Of a stretch of DNA of 64,000 nucleotides, positions 58,118 through 64,000 are shown one piece after another. Position 1 is the first letter of the stretch. The number at the start of each line of letters is the position of its first letter. The notes under the pieces were generated by a model. That model did no database searches and had not been told where the DNA came from. It was given only the letters and a program-made list of their open reading frames with translations. Source of the stretch: Oegoconia quadripuncta (taxonomy: Eukaryota; Arthropoda; Insecta; Lepidoptera; Autostichidae); assembly GCA_949316235.1 (NCBI GenBank), contig OX438744.1, positions 41,087,278-41,151,277 on the forward strand, in the 5' to 3' direction. The position numbers and the translations under genes are program-made.

Positions 58118-58215
58118 CATATTTAATCAGTATCTGTCTAGCCGTTTAGGCGTGAAGAGGTAATAAACATACATACATACACGGACACATCTTTCGCATT
58201 CATAATATTATTGGT
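58118..58215 (-). mobile_element. Helitron 5' end fragment
   Basis: CTAGCCGTTTAGGCGTGAAGAGGTAATAAACATAC to CTTTCGCATTCATAATATTATTGG is the reverse Lep1-like 5' end. Confidence 0.7.
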
Positions 58216-58439
58216 TGAGAAAAGAAAATATAATATTGTATAATTGTTTTGACATATTGTCTTGATTTTTTAATGACGAGTCGCTGATTATTTTCATCTC
58301 TGTTTGCAGGTTGTATACAATGAGCTTTTTATTAATAAATAAATAAGATCTGTGATACTACTGCATTTTGGCAAATAAACGATTTATCTTACTTTATCAA
58401 AAATAAGCCACGAATTGACAATATCTTAAACGGATACTA

Positions 58440-58775
58440 ATGAATTGAGAGGGTATATCCCACACCGCTTTCCATACAAACTTCTAAGACCAAATTTATC
58501 GAAATAAATAGACCGATTCTAATGAAACTTTATACGTATAAGTAGGATACATACCTAGATCTAAAAAGTTAGTGGAAAACATTTTCAAATTATCGAATTT
58601 AAAAGAATATATTGCATTTTTTCTGTTACTATGGAACACTTAAATCGATTTAATTTAGTAGGTCTACTTTAATTCGAAAATATTCTGACATAACCTATTC
58701 ACTTCGGGAAATTATAAAATTAAACGAGAGTGAAGCCGCGCGTAGAGCTAATATTTAATAAAATAAATAATACAA
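58440..58775 (+). mobile_element. Helitron-like variant
   Basis: CTTTCCATACAAACTTCTAAG and ATGAAACTTTATACGTATAAG, ending GAGTGAAGCCGCGCGTAGAGCTAAT. The end recalls GACGAAGTCGCGGGCGGAAAGCTAGT. CCATACAAACTTTCAAG also occurs at 35858. Confidence 0.4.
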
Positions 58776-58779
58776 ATTA

Positions 58780-59067
58780 ATGGCCGCCCTCCTGATACAG
58801 GGTTGTCACATTACGGTTACAACAGGTACAACCGTACTTTTTATGGAAATCGAGCGTCTTGTCGGATATCTTCAATTTTACATAACGATAGGTAACCCTA
58901 CCCGCGAGTGTCTTTGTTGCGGGATTGGCTTTGTGTGTATTGGAGTGAAAGCTATTGGAGTTGCTTTGAACCGGCGGAGCGTGCGGTCGGCGCGGACAAA
59001 GCCAGGGGCGGAGGTAGTCGGAACTATGAGGGTTGAGGTCGAAGCGTTCGCCGGGAATACACAGTTA
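58780..59067. other. GC-rich non-repetitive DNA
   Basis: GAACCGGCGGAGCGTGCGGTCGGCGCGG and GAGGTCGAAGCGTTCGCCGGG. The 139-codon frame 58780-59199 runs into the Harbinger element and is not a gene as it stands. The matching right flank is 59756-59940 (GAGGCGCGCGGTCAGTCTG). Confidence 0.3.
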
Positions 59068-59755
59068 GGCTCTGTTTCACCACCTGCTGATAAAGATCCG
59101 GATAGTCTATCCAGAAGTTATCTCACAGATAACAAACACATTTCTCTTTCACCACTCTCAGTTAGTTTTAACTGGCAGGTAAAGTGTCATATATCATAAC
59201 AGTCAGTTCAAGTGGTTGATATGTTTTATCTCACGGTCAATTGGAATGTTTTGACATGGCGGGTAACTTTAAGAAATTTGATTTTTGTATGTCGGTAGCT
59301 TCGTAATCGGGTTGAAAATAAGTTTACATATAAAATGGATTTATTTGAGTTTTTGGAAGATGAATTTGACGACTTTCTCGGTCGTATAGCACGACCTCGG
59401 AGGCGTCGAGTGGTGCGGAATCGTCCAAATTATTTTTTGCTGTACGATGATCAAAACTTTAGGATTAGATTTCGATTGACAAAAGAAGCAGTAACTTATG
59501 TGTTGTGTTTGATAGAAGATGAAAGGATCAAAGTGAGTGAAGTGATGGATGCACAAGCGTTCCGTTTTAAGTGATGGAATTTTGTAATATGTAACGTTTT
59601 TTGTTAACTTTTATAAACTGAATTATCTGCCAGTTAGTTTATCGGGCACTTAGATGGTGAAACAGGAGAAAAATTATCAGCTAGTTTTAACCGTCGGATA
59701 AGCTATCTGCTAGATTGCTATCTGGCATTTTATCAGAAGGTCGTGAAACAGACCC
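59068..59755 (+). mobile_element. PIF/Harbinger non-autonomous element, 688 bp
   Basis: TIR GGCTCTGTTTCACCACCTGC(TGATAAA) at 59068-59094 matches the reverse of 59729-59755 (GGGTCTGTTTCACGACCTTC..). TTA is duplicated on both sides (59065-59067, 59756-59758), the TWA duplication of PIF/Harbinger. It keeps a transposase N-terminus but lacks the catalytic DDE domain and the second MYB-like gene. Confidence 0.85.
59335..59574 (+). pseudogene. Harbinger transposase N-terminal fragment
   Basis: MDLFEFLEDEFDDFLGRIAR, PRRRRVVRNRPNYFLLYDDQ and NFRIRFRLTKEAVTYVLCLI, then DERIKVSEVMDAQAFRFK and a stop. Insect HARBI1-like proteins begin this way: an acidic start, then a W/YDDxxFxxRFRLTKExVxxVLxxIE segment that leads into the helix-turn-helix. 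The family is about 350-400 residues, so some four fifths, including the DDE triad, are deleted. The ATG sits well inside the TIRs, so the start is plausible. Confidence 0.75.
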
Positions 59756-60003
59756 TTAGTCCTAATCAGGTAGAGTTAGTAAATGACGCAGTCGCCATTC
59801 GAAGAGGCGCGCGGTCAGTCTGTGGAGGGGTCACAATACTCGTGACATTTTCATTCGAAGTTTCACTATTTCGGAGGGTTTGTCAACGACTGTGAAGTGA
59901 GAGTTTGTTTAGAATATTTCAAATTCACGAGGAACAGAATGCATTCATTCATTCACGGGCACAGCATTGTAATATGACACTATGTAGTATGTCACTATGG
60001 ATT
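59756..60003. other. GC-richer flank of Harbinger element
   Basis: Contains GGTCAGTCTGTGGAG (initiator-like TCAGT near 59817) and no repeats. Possible promoter DNA; no exon is recognised. Confidence 0.25.
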
Positions 60004-60260
60004 ACAATCGATCAATCAATCAAATACTCTCTATTGCACAATTACAAAAAATTACATTAAGTTTACAGCGTACATCAATATAATGCAATACAATACAAAT
60101 ACACTTTATTGCACAACAGAAAAGAAAATACAGTTTCAGAAAAGTGGTAAGAATAGAATGTACAATTTGGCGACCTTATCACTAAAAGCGATCTCGTCCA
60201 GCCACCTTTGGGTATAAGGACAGTACATTATTAATCGCATAAAAAGCGACATAACAAATC
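60004..60260 (-). mobile_element. LINE-G 3' end split by LINE-F
   Basis: 60010-60082 is LINE-G (ATCAATCAATCAAATACTC to AGCGTACATCAATATA). 60087-60231 is LINE-F with its (ACAAT)n tail. LINE-G resumes at 60232 (ATTAATCGCATAAAAAGCG). The uninterrupted order at 33835 is CGTACATCATTAATCGC. Confidence 0.75.
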
Positions 60261-60286
60261 TCAAGGTACGAGCTATAGAGAGGGCG

Positions 60287-60348
60287 ACTACGTGATACGT
60301 AGTATAGTATGGTACGTGATACGTAGTATAGTATGGTACGTGATACGA
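60287..60348. repeat. 24-bp tandem repeat
   Basis: TACGTGATACGTAGTATAGTATGG occurs twice, with a third partial copy. Confidence 0.9.
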
Positions 60349-60349
60349 A

Positions 60350-60575
60350 AAGTCAGCGCATTAGTAGGTTGAAGTGGCAGTGGACAGGCCACATAGCTTA
60401 AAGATCTGATGGCCGGAGAGCATTAAAGTTCTCGAGTGGAGACCACGCAGCAGCAAGCACAGTCGTATAACCCTTCTAATCGGTAGCTCTGGAAGTTTAT
60501 GGTGGAGGCGTATGTTCAGCAGCGGACATCCTGTGGCTTACATGATTATGAAATGATATTGAATGAAGTGTGAAT
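60350..60575 (+). pseudogene. RTE-like RT C-terminal remnant
   Basis: RISRLKWQWTGHIA, stop, RSDGRRALKF and, in another frame, MVEAYVQQRTSCG. This is the KLKWQWAGHIARRTDGRWGRKVLEW..GEAYVQQW signature with frameshifts. The tail is (AATAA)n-like at 60572. Confidence 0.65.
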
Positions 60576-60910
60576 AATAAATAAATAAATATCCTTAGAC
60601 GTGCACACAGCGCCATCTAGTTCCACAGTAAGCAACTATAGGCTTGTGTTGTGGATACCAGATGGTTGATATACTACATAAATACATTTTTTTTTGTAAA
60701 TAAATACTTATTATAAATGAAAACATCCATAACTCGGGTACACATGGCCGTATTCATCACACAATAATATGCCCCTAGCGGGATTCGAATCCGCAACCTT
60801 TTAGTATAGCGGTCAGAGTTGCTAACCACTACACCACACAGGTCCACAAAGGTGAATGCTACAGTGTCTCTTAAATTTACACGTCTGTGTTGATATTAAG
60901 TGTTGAAGTT
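60576..60910 (-). mobile_element. SINE-A, complete, with shared flank
   Basis: It runs from ATATCCTTAGACGTGCACAC to the head (minus) CCTGTGTGGTGTAGTGGTTAG, with B-box GGATTCGAATCC. 60840-60908 (AGGTCCACAAAGGTGAATGC to GTGTTGAAG) lies beyond the head yet is repeated at 26397-26466. Confidence 0.85.
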
Positions 60911-60984
60911 TGTTTACATATAACTCCATCGAGTGATACGATGAGTTAATGCTTAAATCTAAATACATATAACTCAAAGGTGAC

Positions 60985-61195
60985 TGACATAGTGATCTAT
61001 CAACGCCCAGCCCAAACCACTGGACGGATCGGGCTGAAATTTGGCATGCAGGTAGATGTTATGACGTAGGCATCCGCTAAGAAAGGATTTTGATAAATTC
61101 TACCCCCAAGGGGATAAAATAGGGGATGAAAGTTTGTTGTTTGTGTTTTGATAAAATCTTCCACGCGGACGAAGTCGCGGGAGGAAAGCTAGTTT
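60985..61195 (+). mobile_element. Helitron-like 3' part
   Basis: AACCACTGGACGGATCGGGC, GAAATTTGGCATGCAGGTAG and the 3' end CCACGCGGACGAAGTCGCGGGAGGAAAGCTAGT. Confidence 0.7.
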
Positions 61196-61490
61196 AGTAT
61201 AAATTTTCACTAGAATGCTATAAATGTTTCATTGAGAAGATAGCTAAATCAGAACGATTTTTATTAAAAAATCCTTTGAAGATCCTCCAAAATGCGTGTC
61301 ATATTTATCAACCAGCAACAAGGTCGTGTATTAGATTATAGCTTCCCCGTCGTATTGAAGGTCTCCGGCGCCCCAACCTCATTTCGCAGGCTCTTGCTAC
61401 GCACCGATCTGTCTCATTATGGGTGTAGCTTGTGATCTGTCTGTGTGTTGATAATGTCGCAGGCAGATGGTTCAATTTAATCCCAACTAT
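61196..61490. other. unassigned
   Basis: 61260-61430 has a GC-richer stretch (CCGTCGTATTGAAGGTCTCC, TCGCAGGCTCTTGCTACGCACC) that may be LINE coding on the plus strand (for example AACCTCATTTCGCAGGCTC), but no signature is clear. Confidence 0.3.
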
Positions 61491-61494
61491 CCCA

Positions 61495-61958
61495 ACTAAT
61501 ATTATAAATGCGAAAGTTTGTGTGTGTATATATGTCTTTACCTATGAAATTGGAGTTTTTTTCTTCGTTAATCATATGTACCAAATCCTGCGATTTTCAA
61601 AGCTATATCCAAATTTGTTTTTTATTTGGAAAATGGAATATTATTTCAAGGTTGCACATTAAATATTTTTTAATTTCTGGGCTAAATCACATAATAAAAA
61701 AAATTTGAACAGAGCTCTTTTCATGTGCTTCCCATCATTTCTTAGCTTCGCTGAAACTATTTATAAAGGGGTTACTTTTAAAAATCAACGATGCCTATAC
61801 TTAACTTAACCTCTTCACGCCTAACCGGCTGGATGGACTTGGATAAAATTTGCTTGGCAGACAGATTGGGACCTGGATTAACATATAGCCAATTATTTTT
61901 TGCTGAACCGATTTTAATGAAATCTTCCACGCGGACGAAGTCGCGGGCGGAAAGTTAG
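61495..61958 (+). mobile_element. Lep1-like Helitron carrying a 260-bp extra segment
   Basis: 5' end AACTAATATTATAAATGCGAAAG; 3' end CCACGCGGACGAAGTCGCGGGCGGAAAGTTAGT. Between GTGTATATATG and ACCTCTTCACGCC, which normally lie next to each other apart from a TTTGTT, is the segment 61540-61802 shared with 36253-36530. Confidence 0.8.
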
Positions 61959-62415
61959 TCATTCAATGAAGCGGACATTTAGAAAACTACTATATTATAG
62001 AAAACTGCGCTCCTAATACGATCAAATGTTCTCTGTAAAAGCGCAAATGTTCGCTGTACTATTATGCCTAGCTAAATGGCTTTCAATGATCTGCATACGA
62101 CAGCTACTCTGCGAGTGGCAAGAATTGAAATCGAGTCTATATCGTTGGGGGGACCTGGAGTATGGACCTGGAGGGCTCACAGGTAAAGCCTCCTATGTAA
62201 TAATGTCAGTATTACTGTTTAGTGCGCTTGTATCAAGTGCGAGTATAGCGAACACTCATTAGTGCGGCGATGACAAGTGACGTCGCTTGTTTGGAGAGCA
62301 GCCAAATTCGTTTAGTGTCTGTGACGACGAGTGCGCTGGGTACCTACATACTGTGTGGTATACATATATTGTGAGCCCGGATATTGTATAGCAAATAAAA
62401 ATTACTGCAGCGATT
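61959..62415. other. no feature recognised
   Basis: Includes GTGACGTCGC (CRE-like, about 62277) in a mild GC patch. Unassigned. Confidence 0.3.
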
Positions 62416-62417
62416 AT

Positions 62418-62645
62418 TTATTTTTTATATGAGAGGGCGGCAAACGAGCATGCGGGTCACCTGATGGAAAGCAATCACCGCCGCCCATGGACACCCGCAA
62501 CACCAAAAGGGTCACAGATGCGTTGCCGGCCTTTGAGGAAGGTGTAGGCTCGTTTCTTGAAGGTTCCAATGTCGTACTCGTTCGGGATAACCACTGCAGG
62601 AAGTCCGTTCCACAGGGTGGTCGTGAGTGGTAGGATTATTATGCT
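62418..62645 (-). pseudogene. LINE-E C-terminus and 3' UTR
   Basis: The minus strand reads [40 protein letters not shown] and [12 protein letters not shown] then a stop; the TLWNGLP..FP..Y...FKKR pattern is a LINE RT C-terminus. UTR and a short A-tail follow. It is the longest LINE-E coding piece in the window. Confidence 0.8.
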
Positions 62646-62679
62646 AACATAATAAATAAATGGTAATATTATTTATTAA

Positions 62680-62985
62680 CCGCCTCCGTGGCTCAATTTA
62701 AACAATATAGGGTTTACGAATCGGAGGGGTACATGTTCAAATACTCGTTTGGTTGGTGGTAGGGCATTTTAAATGTCCGCCTGGCTAGCTACCACCATCT
62801 TATCGAAATCTGCCGCCAAGCAGCAATGTTAATAGCATTGTTGTGTTCCGGTTGTCAGAGAAAAGATAGCCAGTCCCCAAAATGTGTTGGGGTTTTGCGG
62901 GTCAGTGCGCTTCCACCTTCGGCCTCGTCTTCACTTAACATCAGGTCTGATTGAAGTCAAGTGCGAACCTGTTGCTAGTAGTAGC
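62680..62985 (+). mobile_element. SINE-C with deleted B-box
   Basis: Head AACCGCCTCCGTGGCTCAAT; GAATCGGAGGGGTACATG lacks the GGTTCGATCCC box. The tail is full to AGTGCGAACCTGTTG. Confidence 0.8.
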
Positions 62986-62989
62986 TCGA

Positions 62990-63140
62990 AGTAGTAACGG
63001 GGTATTAAGATTCTGGAATGGATACCATACACCACCAAGTGCAGCATAGGATATCCACCTACAAGACGGACGACCCAATGAAGGTCGCGTGCGAAGTCGC
63101 TGGATGAATGCCGCTTCCAACCGGTCATAGAAATCTACAT
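62990..63140 (+). pseudogene. RTE-like RT C-terminal remnant
   Basis: KILEWIPYTTKCSIGYPPTR, then RTTQ, stop, and RSRAKSLDECRFQPVI in the same frame. It corresponds to KVLEWRPRxGKRSxGRPPTRWTDDL..RWMQAAxxRS with frameshifts; compare 17045 and 60350. Confidence 0.6.
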
Positions 63141-63152
63141 ACATTACATATA

Positions 63153-64000
63153 CAGGGCGTCCCAAAGTTATGGGACATGAAGGGGAAGTACCTTAAATAT
63201 CGTAGATAGTGAATTTTGCTCAAAGAAGACTTTATGTTATTTTTAAAAGTTAGTAATTCTGCATTCATAGATTTTCTAAAAATTATTTGCTTCGGCTGGG
63301 AATCGAACCGACTCAAATGTGAAAAAAAAACCACCCTACTTTTATGATGCCAATCGAAAGAATAGCTAAAAAATAATAACTCTGCCTAAGTAACATAGTA
63401 TTTTAAAAGAAAGGAACAACGTGAAATTAATCATTTTAATCAAATAAAAAACATACATGAAACTGCCGTAGTCAATTAAGTAGGTATTTTTTTGTAAATT
63501 AATTAATTAAATGCTCAAAATGTGATCCCTCTTGTCTTACGCAAATCGCCAATCTTTTAATGAGCCCGCTGCCTGTTGATTTTCTAATCATTTTATGGTG
63601 AACACTCGATGTGATATGGCACAATTCTGTTTGCAACTCTTTTTCTGCATTTCAATTACTTCCGGGCGATACAGAAAGGAGAAAAAATTTCTGTCTTGAT
63701 ATCCAGGCACGATTGCTCGAAGATCCAAATTTTTTGGATAATATTATTTGGACAGACGAATCTAACTTTAGCAATAACGGTATGTATAACCGCAACAATA
63801 ATCGTATTTGGTCTAAAGAAAATCCCCTACGAGTGACTGAAACTAATAACCAAGTGCGTTTTTCACTCAACTGTTGGTGCGGACTTTTAAAAAACCGGGT
63901 TTTCTTAATCCATTTTTACCAAGGAACCTTGAACACAGAAAAGTATTTAGGAATACTTCAAATTTTAAGGGATAAGATAAGAAACCATTCCGCGGCGGAG
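63153..64000 (+). mobile_element. mariner-like element, rearranged, runs off the window
   Basis: Left TIR from CAGGGCGTCCCAAAGTTATG (63153, TA at 63151-63152) is almost identical to that at 45729. At 63510-63638 the minus strand codes the transposase C-terminus as at 46075. At about 63639 the sequence switches to plus-strand coding of the catalytic core, so an inversion or fusion joins two parts of the gene head-on. Confidence 0.85.
63640..64000 (+). CDS. mariner-like transposase, catalytic core, partial
   Basis: Open to the window edge in frame: SAFQLLPGDTERRKNFCLDI, QARLLEDPNFLDNIIWTDES (the aspartate in WTDES is the first catalytic residue), NFSNNGMYNRNNNRIWSKEN, PLRVTETNNQVRFSLNCWCG, LLKNRVFLIHFYQGTLNTEK and YLGILQILRDKIRNHSAAE. 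It corresponds to the part just upstream of the broken transposase at 23350-23809. Without an ATG or the N-terminal DNA-binding domain in view, it is an internal piece. The second and third catalytic residues would lie beyond the window. Confidence 0.85.

Noticed and set aside
58780..59199. 139-codon frame
   Set aside because: It crosses the left boundary and target duplication of the Harbinger element, so it is a composite of flank and element.
1..64000. LTR retrotransposons, endogenous viruses or Penelope elements
   Set aside because: No paired long direct repeats, gag/protease/integrase motifs or GIY-YIG domain were recognised by eye.

Overview
The window looks like nuclear DNA of a lepidopteran insect (moth or butterfly). 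It is AT-rich and eukaryotic, with no operons, no ribosome-binding-site-led genes and no convincing multi-exon host gene. It is packed with short interspersed families typical of Lepidoptera: Lep1-like Helitron fragments (start near AATATTATAAATGCGAAAG, end GGAAAGCTAGT), several tRNA-derived SINEs, many 5'-truncated non-LTR retrotransposons, mariner, hAT and PIF/Harbinger relics, and microsatellites. The species cannot be named from the sequence.

Family labels used here are local to this annotation. SINE-A has a head TGGTGTAGTGGTTAG..GGTTCGAATCCCGCTAGGGGC and a tail running to ATGGCGCT. SINE-B has a head TGGTGTAGTGGATAGTGACC and a tail GTTTGGGACTAGATGATTGG. SINE-C has a head CCTCCGTGGCTCAATGTAAA and a long tail ending CGTCGTGCAT(A)n. 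SINE-D has a head GCGTCGGTGGCTCAGCGG and a tail ending GGGCTGATGATGATG. LINE-E, F, G, H, I, L and N are 3' ends of different non-LTR families. 'CR1/Daphne-like' is a reverse-transcriptase family with (CATTT)n or (AAAGTC)n-type tails; its clade is inferred.

Layout. 1-9 kb: scattered SINE, Helitron and LINE ends. 9.0-14 kb: a possible signal-peptide exon (minus strand), a GCTACG-rich inverted-repeat element, and a promoter-like CpG patch near 13.2 kb. 14-20 kb: SINEs, LINE ends and a pentanucleotide array that is a LINE tail. 20.5-24.25 kb: a three-level nest in which a SINE contains a 3.5-kb mariner-like element that contains a broken non-LTR copy. 24.6-29.2 kb: a classical mariner relic, an hAT-type element with an 8-bp target duplication, and two RT tails in opposite orientation. 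29.5 kb: a 160-bp Harbinger-like MITE. 30-38 kb: SINEs, Helitron ends and LINE ends. 38.3-40.3 kb: the best-preserved gene, an open reverse transcriptase lacking its endonuclease. 42-45 kb: LINE ends, a tandemly amplified Helitron terminus and a second three-level nest with a clean 9-bp target duplication. 45.7-46.9 kb: an internally deleted mariner-like element. 47-55.4 kb: CR1/Daphne-like relics, including one copy inserted in the tail of another, SINEs and a mariner-like MITE. 59 kb: a Harbinger element with transposase N-terminus and TTA duplication. 63.15 kb to the end: a rearranged mariner-like element that continues beyond the window.

The genes do not form a pathway. They are remnants of selfish elements, and the SINEs presumably depended on LINE enzymes in trans. 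I found no clearly new multi-gene system. The most unusual points are Pol III B-box consensus sequences inside the long inverted repeats of both mariner-like families, the datable nests, the template-switch-like hairpins at 42.4 kb, and the candidate host exon at 9.1 kb. The density of nested, truncated elements would suit a heterochromatic region or a W chromosome, but sequence alone cannot decide this.
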